Shown here one piece after another: positions 44,410 to 53,839 of a stretch of 64,000 bases of DNA. How positions within the stretch are numbered: the stretch's first letter is position 1; each line of letters begins with the position of its first letter. The position numbers and the translations under genes are program-made. The DNA is from Prochlorococcus sp. AG-363-K07. GTDB taxonomy: Bacteria > Cyanobacteriota > Cyanobacteriia > PCC-6307 > Cyanobiaceae. Where the stretch lies: the NCBI GenBank assembly GCA_003280225.1, contig QCFO01000003.1, positions 46,103 to 110,102 on the forward strand. The letters are read 5' to 3'. The notes under the pieces are model-generated. The model did no database searches, had not been told where the DNA came from, and saw only the letters and a program-made list of their open reading frames with translations.

Positions 44410-45069
44410 TTATCTGCTAAGAATATTGAGGCCATGAGTATCGGTTCCACATGTAGATAATAGATTCAATGACTGAAGCTGAGTATGAATAGTTTGACAA
44501 ATATATTCCGATGGCCTCCAGGGAGAACTATGTTCATAGTCATACCAAGCTTCGGCTCCATCAATATCAAGCAAATAAGCTTCATTTATCATCTCTTTAT
44601 AATTCAATCGGTATCGAGCAGGGTGTGCAAGGATCGCTAGACCTTCTGCTTCATGTATAGCCTCAATTACAGAAGCTGCTTGTAGGTCAGAACCAATTAA
44701 TGCTTCTCCACGTGTATACTTAATAATTGCAGAACTGTCTAGCTTAAAACCTAGCCCTAAGATATGCACCAGGCAATTTTTCAATAAACAACTTATTTCA
44801 ATACCAGTCCAGATAGTAGGGAAAGTATTAAAATTGCTAGCATTTTTTTGAAGCCATTGATAAACGATAGGATAAGCATTTATCGAATGGTGATCTGTTA
44901 TTGATAAATGTTTTAGCCCATTGATAGATGCTTGTTCTATTAGCTGAGATGGGAGCAAACTTCCATCACTAAATTGAGTATGGCAATGTAAATTTATATG
45001 AGATGGGCAACTGCTTTTATTAACTGTACCTAGAAGCCTTTTTAAACCATAAATAGAATTATTTTTCAT
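44410..45069 (-). CDS. PHP-domain phosphoesterase
   Basis: The 219-residue protein opens its domain with HINLHCHTQFSDGSLLPSQL (about 20-39) and SITDHHSINAYPIVYQWL (about 55-72), then AILAHPARYRL (about 139-149) and CGTDTHGLN near the end. These His and Asp residues are the PHP metal ligands. Related TrpH/RNase AM proteins act on nucleotide 3',5'-bisphosphates or short RNA ends. The exact substrate is unknown. The start overlaps the hemJ stop (TAATG), so it is translated with hemJ. It converges on cobN across 23 bp. Confidence 0.87.
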   Translation of the reverse strand: MKNNSIYGLKRLLGTVNKSSCPSHINLHCHTQFSDGSLLPSQLIEQASINGLKHLSITDHHSINAYPIVYQWLQKNASNFNTFPTIWTGIEISCLLKNCLVHILGLGFKLDSSAIIKYTRGEALIGSDLQAASVIEAIHEAEGLAILAHPARYRLNYKEMINEAYLLDIDGAEAWYDYEHSSPWRPSEYICQTIHTQLQSLNLLSTCGTDTHGLNILSR

Positions 45070-45635
45070 TACATAATTTCAGAATTCTCTTTTCTGAGTC
45101 TACGCCAGCGAGCGTAGAATTGTATAGAAGCTGCCATGAAAATGACTAGAGATACAATCAACCAGGAGGCAGCACTTGTTGGAAACTGGTTCTTGAAAAC
45201 AACCAGCAGTACAACTATAACTAATAAGAGAGTGGGTAATTCATTTAAGGCTCTTAGTTGCCTTCCAGACCAATTACATTCATCACTCTCCAATTGAGAC
45301 ATTATCCGATAACAAAAAAAGTGATAAATTAATAATCCTGCAACAAAAAGAAGCTTGAACTGCATCCACCTCTGGCCAAGCCAACTAGGCTGGATAATCA
45401 ATAACCCTGAGGCCATTAAAACTGTTAAAACCATACCGGGAGTTGTAATTATATTTGCCAAGCGTTTCTCCATTAAGACATATTGACTCTTAAAGGCCGA
45501 TTGAATTGGCTCATCTAAGTCATTGGACTCAACATGATAAATAAACAGTCTTACCAAATAAAAGAGTCCCGCAAACCAAACTACCACTCCAATAATGTGT
45601 AGCGATTTAAACCAAAGATAAGCCTCAGCTGGCAT
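45069..45635 (-). CDS. hemJ: Protoporphyrinogen IX oxidase HemJ
   Basis: Membrane enzyme for the penultimate common step to heme and chlorophyll in most cyanobacteria. The 188-residue protein has four or five helices. It has the conserved His in WFKSLHIIGVVVWFAGLFYL (about 8-27), MEKRLANIITTPGMVLTVLM (about 55-74) and the conserved Lys in RWMQFKLLFVAGLLIYHFFC (about 89-108), as in the HemJ/UPF0093 family where His and Lys are needed for heme binding or activity. It is followed by the PHP gene with overlap. Confidence 0.92.
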   Translation of the reverse strand: MPAEAYLWFKSLHIIGVVVWFAGLFYLVRLFIYHVESNDLDEPIQSAFKSQYVLMEKRLANIITTPGMVLTVLMASGLLIIQPSWLGQRWMQFKLLFVAGLLIYHFFCYRIMSQLESDECNWSGRQLRALNELPTLLLVIVVLLVVFKNQFPTSAASWLIVSLVIFMAASIQFYARWRRLRKENSEIM

Positions 45636-45775
45636 AGCTAGTTTTAGAGAAGATTAACTCAAGGCTTGATTCAGTAAGCATATTTTACCCAATCAAGCAA
45701 CTTATAAAGTTTATATAAATTTTAGACTTCTAATCGACTGATAGAGTTATTTAACGCAGTTTGTTATAAATAATT

Positions 45776-47710
45776 TTATTCTTCTGAGTGAAAATAGTTC
45801 CACACGTTCAAAGCCATTTCTTCTCCAAAGCCTGGAAGCTCTTTTATATCCTTAAGAGAAGCAAAGGCTATAGCTTCGACAGAGTTAAAGTGTGCCAACA
45901 AATCCTTAATTCTTTTGGGACCTAATCCAGGAATATCTCCTAATCTTGATCTCTTCATTCTTTGAGCTCTACGTTTTCTGTGGAAACTCAGTGCAAATCG
46001 ATGAGCTTCGTCTCTGAGTTGTCTTAAGAGAATCAAAGCAGGTTGATTAGATTCACTTTCTAAAGGGATAGAAAGGCCAGGAAGAAAAACATCTTCATTT
46101 TGTTTAGCGAGAGAACAAACATGCAAGTCATCTTCAAGTCCAAGGCGAGAGACGACATTCATAACCGACGAAAGCTGACCTTTCCCGCCATCGATCATTA
46201 TTAAATCAGGCCAATCATTTAACTCGCCTAACTCTAAAGGATTTGGTTTAGAAAACCTTTGGGATTTTATATCACCTCCCTGGGACTTAAATCGTGACCA
46301 TTTTCTTAACCTTCTACCTAAAACTTCAGCCAAAGACATGTAATCATCACTGTGACCCAGAGTAACCTCTGAACTCTTAATCTTGTATTTTCGATAATGT
46401 TGCTTAGCTGGGATCCCATCGATAAAAACAACTTGAGATGCAACTGCATCACTTCCTTGAATATGACTTATATCATATCCCTCAATCCTTCTTGGAATTA
46501 TATCTAACTGCAGAAGAGTAGCCAAGTCATCTAATGCAATCTCTACTTTTTGATGTCCCTTTATAATGCGAGAAAGCTCTAAATTTGCATTTCTATAAAC
46601 CAGCTCAACTAATTCTGCTTTCGAACCTCTTTTAGGGTTCATTATGTGCACTTTCTTACCTGCAACTTCGCTTATCCAATCTACAATGACGGCTTGATTA
46701 GGTAATGAATGTTGAACCAAAATTTCAGAGGGTATTTCAATAGGGTCAACCTGACTGTAATGTTCCTCCAATAACTTTTGAAGGACAATATTAGTTTCAA
46801 TACCCTTAGAATCCGATGTATAACCTATTCGCCCTACTAGTTTTCCACTACGCATTTGAAATAATTGTACTGAGGCTACATTTTGATCAGAGGATATAGC
46901 TAAAACATCTCTAGAAATAGAAGAATCTGGTATTATCATCTTTTGTTCTTGTTGAACTTGATTCAATGCATTGATCTGATCTCTAACTTCTGCAGCCCTT
47001 TCGTATTCTAATTTAGATGCAAATTTATCCATTTGTTCATTTAACAGCTGCTGAAGCTCATCACTTCTTCCTTGAAAAACCATGGCCACTTTTCTAATTG
47101 TTTCTCTATAGTCCTCTGGCGATATTTCCTTCTGACAGACACCAGGGCACCTTTTAATTTGATAGTTTAAACAAGTTCTATCTTTATAAAGAGGTATAGG
47201 CCGTTGTCTAAGAGGAAAACTTCTCTTTACTAGAAAAAGTGTTTTTCTAAGAAGACCTACATCAACAAATGGACCATAGAACCTATCTTCAAAATTCCTT
47301 TGTCGTCGTCTTCGTGTAATAAATATCCTAGGATATTTTTCACTCCATGTTATGCATAGATATGGATATTTCTTGTCATCCTTAAGGAGTACATTGAAAT
47401 AAGGTTGATTAGACTTTATAAGATTGGACTCTAAAGTAAGTGCTTCAGCCTCACTATCTGTAACTATAATATCTATATCATCGATTTGACGTACCATTAA
47501 TCTAATTCTAGGGCTCAATTCATTGGAAGGTCTAAAATAGCTTCTTACCCTTGATCTAAGTTGCTTAGATTTTCCAATATAAAGTATATTTCGATTCTTA
47601 TCTAACATCATATAACAACCAAATTCATTTGGTATCGCTTCGATCCTTTCTTGAAATCGCTTGGAGTCCTGTATTAACGGCTTGCTGATATTTATGGCAT
47701 TCAGCTTCAT
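45776..47710 (-). CDS. uvrC: Excinuclease ABC subunit C
   Basis: Makes both incisions in nucleotide excision repair. The 644-residue protein has the GIY-YIG nuclease domain (GCYMMLDKNRNILYIGKSKQ, about 31-50), UVR segment (EYERAAEVRDQINALNQVQQ, about 215-234), the UvrC RNase H-like domain (RRIEGYDISHIQGSDAVASQ, about 405-424, and DLIMIDGGKGQLSSV, about 500-514), and a tandem helix-hairpin-helix end (RLGDIPGLGPKRIKDLLAHF). Four cysteines near 158-176 (CLNYQIKRCPGVC) may hold a metal cluster as in many UvrC. It is preceded directly by the flavin reductase-like gene. Confidence 0.96.
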   Translation of the reverse strand: MKLNAINISKPLIQDSKRFQERIEAIPNEFGCYMMLDKNRNILYIGKSKQLRSRVRSYFRPSNELSPRIRLMVRQIDDIDIIVTDSEAEALTLESNLIKSNQPYFNVLLKDDKKYPYLCITWSEKYPRIFITRRRRQRNFEDRFYGPFVDVGLLRKTLFLVKRSFPLRQRPIPLYKDRTCLNYQIKRCPGVCQKEISPEDYRETIRKVAMVFQGRSDELQQLLNEQMDKFASKLEYERAAEVRDQINALNQVQQEQKMIIPDSSISRDVLAISSDQNVASVQLFQMRSGKLVGRIGYTSDSKGIETNIVLQKLLEEHYSQVDPIEIPSEILVQHSLPNQAVIVDWISEVAGKKVHIMNPKRGSKAELVELVYRNANLELSRIIKGHQKVEIALDDLATLLQLDIIPRRIEGYDISHIQGSDAVASQVVFIDGIPAKQHYRKYKIKSSEVTLGHSDDYMSLAEVLGRRLRKWSRFKSQGGDIKSQRFSKPNPLELGELNDWPDLIMIDGGKGQLSSVMNVVSRLGLEDDLHVCSLAKQNEDVFLPGLSIPLESESNQPALILLRQLRDEAHRFALSFHRKRRAQRMKRSRLGDIPGLGPKRIKDLLAHFNSVEAIAFASLKDIKELPGFGEEMALNVWNYFHSEE

Positions 47711-48193
47711 TTATCCACCATAAGACCAACCAGTTGAAGAAAGCTCTAACGCATCAACATCATTTAACAGTTGTGCAGATTTAACTTCGCCAACAAAAAC
47801 TGTATGGTCTCCATGCTTAACGGAACCAATAACGCTGCACTCTAGCCCTCCAATCGTGTTCTCAAGAATAGGCAAACCCAGATCACCGTAGTTAAACGGA
47901 GCGGTTTCAAATCTGCCTCCTAAACCCTTTTGAGGTTTAAAGAAAACTGCGGCAAGATCCTTTTGATCTGATTTGAGGACGTTAAGAGAAAAAAGCTTAG
48001 TCCTTTCGATAATTCCATGACTAGTTCCATCTGATCTAACGGCCATAACAACTAAAGGTGGATCAAAGGAACCCTGTGTCACCCAGCTTGCTGTAAATCC
48101 ATTTACTTCGTCTCCCTCCCTGACACCACAAATAAATAAACCATGTGGAATCTTTCGTAAAAGGACCTTTTTGGCTTCTAGGTCAAGTGTCAT
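47711..48193 (-). CDS. Flavin reductase-like domain protein
   Basis: The 160-residue protein is a single flavin reductase-like (FMN-binding split barrel) domain: HGLFICGVREGDEVNGFTAS (about 17-36) and VTQGSFDPPLVVMAVRSDGT (about 38-57), a His/Asn loop at IIERTKLFSLNVL and GSVKHGDHTVFVGEVKSAQ (about 122-140). Such domains reduce FMN or FAD with NAD(P)H, alone or at the end of cyanobacterial flavodiiron proteins. Its stop codon is followed at once by the uvrC ATG, so both are cotranscribed. A functional link to repair is not implied. Confidence 0.85.
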   Translation of the reverse strand: MTLDLEAKKVLLRKIPHGLFICGVREGDEVNGFTASWVTQGSFDPPLVVMAVRSDGTSHGIIERTKLFSLNVLKSDQKDLAAVFFKPQKGLGGRFETAPFNYGDLGLPILENTIGGLECSVIGSVKHGDHTVFVGEVKSAQLLNDVDALELSSTGWSYGG

Positions 48194-48262
48194 GAATCCA
48201 GACGCAAAATTAAACTCTAAGCAGTCGCGGCTTAAATTGAGGAAAGGAAATGATTAATACAC

Positions 48263-48736
48263 ATGAAGGCCTTGTACCCAGGTAGTTTTGACCCACTCAC
48301 GTTTGGCCATTTAGATCTCATCAAAAGGGGGGCAAACCTCTTTGATGAGGTTGTTGTCGCAGTATTGACAAATCCTGCCAAAGCACCAACATTCGATCTA
48401 GATACAAGGATAACTCAAATAACCAAAGCAATAGAAGGCTTAAAAGGGGTTAGCGTTATTAGCTTTGAGGGTCTAACTGTTGACTGCGCAAGGGCAAATA
48501 ACACTGACCTTATTCTTCGTGGTTTAAGAGCTATGAGTGATTTTGAATACGAACTACAAATAGCCCATACAAACAGATCACTTGATACGCAAATAGAAAG
48601 TGTATTCCTGGTAACAGAAGCTCACCACAGCTTCCTTAGCAGTTCAGTTGTAAAAGAAGTGGCAAGATTTGGCGGAGAAACATCACATATGGTTCCGGAG
48701 GGAGTGGCGCTAGACCTCAGAAGGCTATTTAATTAG
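48263..48736 (+). CDS. coaD: Phosphopantetheine adenylyltransferase
   Basis: Makes dephospho-CoA from 4'-phosphopantetheine and ATP, the regulated step of coenzyme A synthesis. The 157-residue protein matches the family closely: [20 protein letters not shown] with the TxGH nucleotide-binding site (about 3-22), [20 protein letters not shown] (about 85-104) and [20 protein letters not shown] (about 115-134). It is divergent from the flavin reductase gene with 69 bp between and is 19 bp upstream of the coiled-coil gene. Confidence 0.96.
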   Translation: MKALYPGSFDPLTFGHLDLIKRGANLFDEVVVAVLTNPAKAPTFDLDTRITQITKAIEGLKGVSVISFEGLTVDCARANNTDLILRGLRAMSDFEYELQIAHTNRSLDTQIESVFLVTEAHHSFLSSSVVKEVARFGGETSHMVPEGVALDLRRLFN

Positions 48737-48755
48737 GACACTACATTTACAAGAA

Positions 48756-49691
48756 ATGGGACAGCTACCCCAACAATTACTAGAAAAGCTAGACCAACTG
48801 GAGGAAATATTCCTTGATGGCCAAAGAATTCCATTCAGCGGGAACAGATTAGTTAATGAACATGAAGCGATAGAAATATTAGATGAAATTCGCGAATCCA
48901 TTCCTTCTGAGATAAATAGAGCAGCCACTCTCTTAAAGGAAGGAGAAGAGTACATAAAGCAATCCAAAATCCAAGCTCAGGAGATAATTCAAAGAGCCAC
49001 ACAGGAAAGGGACCTACTAGTTGACTCCACTTCAGTTAGAAAAGAAGCGGAAAGACAAATTATTGAATTACAAAGTCATGCGAGACAAAAGTCCGAGAAA
49101 ATATTGCATGATGCCAGAAAACAAGCCTGTTTATTAGAACAAGAGATGAAGAAAAAGATATCAAAACAAGAAAACCTGTATGTTGCTAGAAGAGAGAAGC
49201 TAGAAAGACAAGCAATTGAAAACAAAAAACAATTAACTCAAGAAAATACAGAATACTCAAACAACCTGAAGAAACAAATTGAAAACAGCCATAAAAAGGC
49301 ACTAATTCAATTGGAAGAAATACGTCAGGAAAGCCACAGGGTTCAATACAATGCAAACCTTTCTGCTCAAAAAATTAATAACGAGGCATCACTATTAAAG
49401 CAAAAAACACAACAAGAGTGTGATTCACTAGTAGTCTTAGCAAGGAATGAAGCAGCATTTATACAAGATGGGGCTAATAAGTACGCAGAGCAAACGCTGA
49501 AAGAGCTTGAAAAAAGATTACAAGAGCTCAACCAGGTTGTTTCAGCTGGAAGATACGAACTAAATAAAATTCAAGGCATTAAGAATTCGAAATCTGAACT
49601 CAAAAACATAGAGAGTCAAAAAGCAATCCCTTTTAGAAGACTAAGAAGCAAAGCAGTTAATCTATCCAAGGCTATTAATAGCAGTTCTTAG
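48756..49691 (+). CDS. Long coiled-coil protein, DivIVA / ATP-synthase-b-like
   Basis: The 311-residue protein begins with a short structured part (EKLDQLEEIFLDGQRIPFSG, then HEAIEILDEIRESIPSEINR, about 10-53). A nearly uninterrupted charged helix (about 54-280) rich in Lys, Glu and Gln follows, and it ends with a basic tail (PFRRLRSKAVNLSKAIN). The first part matches small cyanobacterial proteins of unknown role that sit beside coaD; marine picocyanobacterial versions are probably shorter. Cell-shape, division or envelope scaffolding is possible but not shown. It overlaps the convergent dacB by 17 bp. Confidence 0.72.
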   Translation: MGQLPQQLLEKLDQLEEIFLDGQRIPFSGNRLVNEHEAIEILDEIRESIPSEINRAATLLKEGEEYIKQSKIQAQEIIQRATQERDLLVDSTSVRKEAERQIIELQSHARQKSEKILHDARKQACLLEQEMKKKISKQENLYVARREKLERQAIENKKQLTQENTEYSNNLKKQIENSHKKALIQLEEIRQESHRVQYNANLSAQKINNEASLLKQKTQQECDSLVVLARNEAAFIQDGANKYAEQTLKELEKRLQELNQVVSAGRYELNKIQGIKNSKSELKNIESQKAIPFRRLRSKAVNLSKAINSSS

Positions 49692-50973
49692 CCTTATAAA
49701 TAAGAATTAATATTTGCTGAATCAAGTCATCTACGTATGAAACATCGTTGGCAATAATACTGGTGTAAATTTGATTATCAGATGAATTTGCTAGCTGTCC
49801 CGTAATGGCCCTAACTCCCTGAAGAGTTCCAGTTTTACCACGAAACTTTCCCGCTATGATTGAGCCTGATCCAAACTGACTCAGGGTTCCACGAACTCCA
49901 GCAACTGATAGCGATGATTCAAAATATTGTGAAAGTTGGTGGTTATCCATTTCCCAAAGTAAAGCAACCAAAGCAAGACTACTAAGACGATTCTCTCTTG
50001 AAAGTCCACTTCCATCCTTTAAATACATTTCTTCTATCGGTATTCCTCTTCTTTGCAGCCATTTATAAAGTTTATTTGATGAATCATCAGAGTTCCATGA
50101 ATTTGCAGCGTGCCTTGACAGGACTTCAGCGGTAAAGTTATGGCTTTCAGAATTTGCCAGACTAATTAAAGATATCATTGGGCCAGAAGTGATTTCCAAA
50201 ACTGGTTTTTTCCATAGAGGAGGTTTAAAAGAGGTTTGATCCTTAAGCCTGAAAGTAGGAAAATACTTTCTTGTTTTCAATTCAAATTGTAATAGCCGTT
50301 TGAAACGACTTGGAGGATCAACTACTGATTTATTAGTAGCATTACTACTCAATGCTAGTCTTGTGATAGGAGAGCCGTAACTTTCTAACCGGTCAGCCTT
50401 ATACCAACTAACTGGCCACCAATTTGATAGTGGTTCCTCATACAAAATTATTTCCAACTTCTTAGACAATGAATTAGTTGAAGCAATTGAGATGATTTTG
50501 TCAGCAATCTGTGAAATATTTTCTTCGTTAAGGTCAGGATCTCCCTGCCCCCAGATTTCAAATTTATTATTTCCTAAACTAACTAATTGTGTGGTTAGTC
50601 GAAATTCGGTTCCAAGCTGGTCTAAAGCATAAGCTGTTGACAGTAACTTAACATTTGAAGCTGGTACAAGGGGATATTGACTATTAACATCAACGATAAT
50701 ATTGCGATTAGAATCTAGAACAGAAATAGACCATCGCCCAGAACTAAAATCTAAAAGGTCTTCAATCCTTGATTGTAGAGATATACATATTTTTCTTTGT
50801 GGTTGACGCCTAGCTAGATCAGCATTAAACAATTCAACAAATGACGAGAAAATTGGGAAGCGATCATGAAATGCAAAAAACAAAGATATTAACAAGAATA
50901 GTGAAAGGATGTTCTGAATCTTTTTTACCTTAGTCTCTATAAAGTTTGTAAGTTTAGATTTTGTTTTTTTCAC
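49675..50973 (-). CDS. dacB: D-alanyl-D-alanine carboxypeptidase/endopeptidase (PBP4 family)
   Basis: Class C penicillin-binding protein that trims or cuts peptidoglycan cross-links. The 432-residue protein has an N-terminal hydrophobic anchor (about 20-40), the active-site serine motif SNVK in LVPASNVKLLSTAYALDQ (about 101-118), the second motif in LKDGSGLSRENRLSS (about 315-329) and KTG in GKFRGKTGTLQGVRAI (about 374-389). The usual insert between the first and second motifs is present. It heads a minus-strand run with DUF1995, cysteine desulfurase and dapF, with short gaps. Confidence 0.92.
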   Translation of the reverse strand: MKKTKSKLTNFIETKVKKIQNILSLFLLISLFFAFHDRFPIFSSFVELFNADLARRQPQRKICISLQSRIEDLLDFSSGRWSISVLDSNRNIIVDVNSQYPLVPASNVKLLSTAYALDQLGTEFRLTTQLVSLGNNKFEIWGQGDPDLNEENISQIADKIISIASTNSLSKKLEIILYEEPLSNWWPVSWYKADRLESYGSPITRLALSSNATNKSVVDPPSRFKRLLQFELKTRKYFPTFRLKDQTSFKPPLWKKPVLEITSGPMISLISLANSESHNFTAEVLSRHAANSWNSDDSSNKLYKWLQRRGIPIEEMYLKDGSGLSRENRLSSLALVALLWEMDNHQLSQYFESSLSVAGVRGTLSQFGSGSIIAGKFRGKTGTLQGVRAITGQLANSSDNQIYTSIIANDVSYVDDLIQQILILIYKAKNCY

Positions 50974-50975
50974 AG

Positions 50976-51608
50976 CTAGAAGCTCAGATGCTCTATAATC
51001 TCTTCTTGTGATGGTTTGGATGTGAAGGATTGAGCCAATCGATATCCATCTGGATCAGATCTGTAAAGGGACCAATCAGAGGAATATTGATGCATTAAAG
51101 CACCATTATTCAATGGTTCTAACCAATAAACATTATCCCAGGTTGATATAAAGCCTTTTCTACGTTCTCTTCCAACACTGCCAATACCAACAGAAGAATC
51201 ATCAAATTGGCCATTTAGCATAATTAATAATCCATTAACACAATTGGCTACTGACTCAAACTCCTCATAGTCAAAATGTTTGGGTTCAACCGCTAAAACT
51301 ATAGGGCTATCTAAATCATCAGCGTGAGTTGAAATAAAATCCTTAAAGGAGTAAATCCTTGACGAAGTTTGTGAATATTGATTTTTTGCTAATGCTGCAG
51401 CTCCAGCATCCGGCCATAGAAAATAAACATTTTCTGTCATAGACATAGATCGTTCAAGAAGTCGATATGACAAAGGGAGAAGTTTCAAGCCCTCAAATTT
51501 TAAATTGACTGAAATCCGTCCAGTTGATTTGGCTGTATAAAAGGCTTGTATTGAGTTAAACAACTGTTCTTCAGCTTCATGAAGATTAGATGGAAGTTGA
51601 TAAACCAT
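50976..51608 (-). CDS. DUF1995-family protein, LPA3-like
   Basis: The 210-residue soluble protein reads LPSNLHEAEEQLFNSIQAFY at the start, then VNLKFEGLKLLPLSYRLLER (about 34-53), FLWPDAGAAALAKNQY (about 63-78), and ERRKGFISTWDNVYWLEPLN (about 147-166). The pattern fits DUF1995, found in cyanobacteria and plants; plant LPA3 with this domain helps photosystem II assembly. Role here is inference. It follows cysteine desulfurase by 22 bp and precedes dacB by 2 bp, so it is in an operon. Confidence 0.78.
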   Translation of the reverse strand: MVYQLPSNLHEAEEQLFNSIQAFYTAKSTGRISVNLKFEGLKLLPLSYRLLERSMSMTENVYFLWPDAGAAALAKNQYSQTSSRIYSFKDFISTHADDLDSPIVLAVEPKHFDYEEFESVANCVNGLLIMLNGQFDDSSVGIGSVGRERRKGFISTWDNVYWLEPLNNGALMHQYSSDWSLYRSDPDGYRLAQSFTSKPSQEEIIEHLSF

Positions 51609-51630
51609 TATCGACCTATAAGATTAATTG

Positions 51631-52839
51631 TTATTCTAGAGCTTGGATTGATTGAATAAGAATATCTCGTATTAAATCAATATCATCTTGACGATTCCAT
51701 GCACCTAGGGTGAAACGCAAGCCAGACTGTCTCAACTCCTTTGGGATTTTCATCGCAGTCAATGTTGGGCTGTCTGTAAGAAAACCGGATCGACACGCTG
51801 ACCCACTACTAGCAGATAGGCCTCGCTTAGATAACTCACGGACAAGTGCTGATGATGAAATTGGTCTGTTATTACTGGATAAAACCAACATAGATATATG
51901 ATTTATTAGCCTATTCGTGGAGTGGCCCGTAAATTGAATATTTGGTATTGTGGAAAGGTGGCTTTTAAGCTTATTAGTTAAATTAGCGACATAAATAGAT
52001 TCTTCCAAAAACTCCTCATTCACCTTTCTATGAGATAGTTGATTAGAACTATTTATCTCTAGAGCCTTTGCCATTCCTGCTATAAGGCCTACAGGTTGGG
52101 TTCCTGAACTAAGTCCATATTCTTGATTTGCCTGCAATTTCAAGTCAAAGAATCGATCTTGTGATCTCTTATCAAGTAACAACAAACCAACACCTTTTGG
52201 ACCTCTAAATTTATGTGCTGAGGCACTTAGCAGATCTATGGGTAAATCTTTCCAGGAAATAGATTCATGACTAAAATATTGAGTCGCATCGGTGTGAAAT
52301 AAAATTCCTCTTTTTCTACATTCCTTACCTATTATTTCTATAGGCTGAATTGTTCCAACTTCACTTTGTCCCCATACAACAGAGACCAAGTCTGTTGGCT
52401 TAGATAGCAAATCATCCATTTGATCAACTCTAACCGTTCCAAAGTTATCGACAGGCCAATAAAGAACTTCCCATCCAAAATCTGCTAGAGTCGAAACTGA
52501 TTTAATAAGAGAAGGGTGCTCTACAGATGAAATAACAATCCTTCCTGGTTTAATTTTGGAAAGTAATGTATTAGCAACAATCTGATTTGATTCTGTTGCT
52601 CCAGAAGTAAACACTACTTCATCTGGCGAAGCATTAAGAGAAGAAGCTATAGAACATCTACTTCGTTCCAATGATTCTGAAGCTTGTAGTCCGTAAGTAT
52701 GCAGGCTAGATGGATTGCCCCAAAGATTTTTTTCTACTTCAACAACACGTTCTAGGACAGAATCTAAAATCGGAGTTGTTGCACTGGCATCCAAGTAAAG
52801 TTCGATCAAATTTTCAATATCATCATTTGCTTTATTCAT
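51631..52839 (-). CDS. Cysteine desulfurase (NifS/IscS-like)
   Basis: PLP enzyme that removes sulfur from cysteine for Fe-S clusters and other sulfur carriers. The 402-residue protein has YLDASATTPILDSVLERV (about 14-31), the SGATESNQIV block (about 79-88), HTDATQYFS (about 180-188), the PLP lysine in SASAHKFRGPKGVGLLLL (about 203-220) and the reactive cysteine in SASSGSACRSG (about 346-356). The short loop around the active Cys resembles the group I IscS/NifS type. It lies between dapF and the DUF1995 gene. No iscU, sufE or similar gene is adjacent. Confidence 0.92.
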   Translation of the reverse strand: MNKANDDIENLIELYLDASATTPILDSVLERVVEVEKNLWGNPSSLHTYGLQASESLERSRCSIASSLNASPDEVVFTSGATESNQIVANTLLSKIKPGRIVISSVEHPSLIKSVSTLADFGWEVLYWPVDNFGTVRVDQMDDLLSKPTDLVSVVWGQSEVGTIQPIEIIGKECRKRGILFHTDATQYFSHESISWKDLPIDLLSASAHKFRGPKGVGLLLLDKRSQDRFFDLKLQANQEYGLSSGTQPVGLIAGMAKALEINSSNQLSHRKVNEEFLEESIYVANLTNKLKSHLSTIPNIQFTGHSTNRLINHISMLVLSSNNRPISSSALVRELSKRGLSASSGSACRSGFLTDSPTLTAMKIPKELRQSGLRFTLGAWNRQDDIDLIRDILIQSIQALE

Positions 52840-52852
52840 TACAATATACTTT

Positions 52853-53704
52853 TTATATTGAGATCTTACCTTTATAGACGAATTTAGCAGGTCCTGTCAT
52901 CAATACACTTCCTTGTTTGTCAGGCCATGAAATATTTAGATCTCCACCAGGAAGTGTAACTTTGACATTTGGGTCACAAAGGTCGAGAGTTGTTGTTACT
53001 ACTAAAGCTGCGCATGCACCAGTTCCGCAGGCCAGAGTAGGTCCACATCCTCTTTCCCAAACTTGTAGTTTAAGTTCCTTACGATTAACTATTTGAACAA
53101 AATGAACATTTGTATATGCAGGAAAGCTTTCATGTTTCTCTAACCTAGGGCCCCATTCTTGAAGAGGTAGTTGTGAGAAATTATCAAGGTGAACAATTAG
53201 ATGTGGATTTCCCATGCTCGCTGCATATAAATGGAAAATTTTCTGGCCAAGTTTCAGAGGAAAAGAAGGAATTCCAAATTCATTAATCGGAAGTGTGGTG
53301 GGTATCTTGGAGGGTATAAATATAGGCTCGCCCATATCTACCTTTACCTCATATAAGGCATTAATAGATGCTTGAATTGGTCCAGCCAATGTTTTGATTA
53401 TGAGATTAGTATCTAGACTGATTTTTCTCTGATCATATAAGAACTTAACAAGGCACCGAATTCCATTTCCGCACATTTCAGCCTCTGTTCCATCTGAATT
53501 ATAAATTCTCATCTGGGCATCTTCGGAGCCATTTGGATTCATTGACAAAATGATTCCATCCGCCCCAACCCCTTTATGACGGTCACAAAGATATCTAATC
53601 GAGTTAATATCTCCTAGAAGGAGAGACTTAGGTATATCATCATTACGAGGATCTAAAATCAAGAAATCGTTACCTAGGCCTTGATATTTATAAAAACTGA
53701 ACAT
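52853..53704 (-). CDS. dapF: Diaminopimelate epimerase
   Basis: Interconverts LL- and meso-diaminopimelate for lysine and peptidoglycan. The 283-residue protein starts MFSFYKYQGLGNDFLILDPR and holds both catalytic cysteines, in EAEMCGNGIRCLVKF (about 75-89) and GPTLACGTGACAALVVTT (about 225-242). Length and order match the family. It is first in the run dapF - cysteine desulfurase - DUF1995 - dacB; the first and last members share a peptidoglycan theme. It is divergent from leuS across 135 bp. Confidence 0.96.
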   Translation of the reverse strand: MFSFYKYQGLGNDFLILDPRNDDIPKSLLLGDINSIRYLCDRHKGVGADGIILSMNPNGSEDAQMRIYNSDGTEAEMCGNGIRCLVKFLYDQRKISLDTNLIIKTLAGPIQASINALYEVKVDMGEPIFIPSKIPTTLPINEFGIPSFPLKLGQKIFHLYAASMGNPHLIVHLDNFSQLPLQEWGPRLEKHESFPAYTNVHFVQIVNRKELKLQVWERGCGPTLACGTGACAALVVTTTLDLCDPNVKVTLPGGDLNISWPDKQGSVLMTGPAKFVYKGKISI

Positions 53705-53839
53705 GATGTTGAATTGAGTGATAGAAAAATTAAGTAAGTAATTATCTAAAGATAAAAAGAGCTAAGAGTCAACAAACTAAAAGTTAAACTCGCTATTGAC
53801 TCTCCATTATGGGAACATAATTGGGACTAGTAAAATTCT

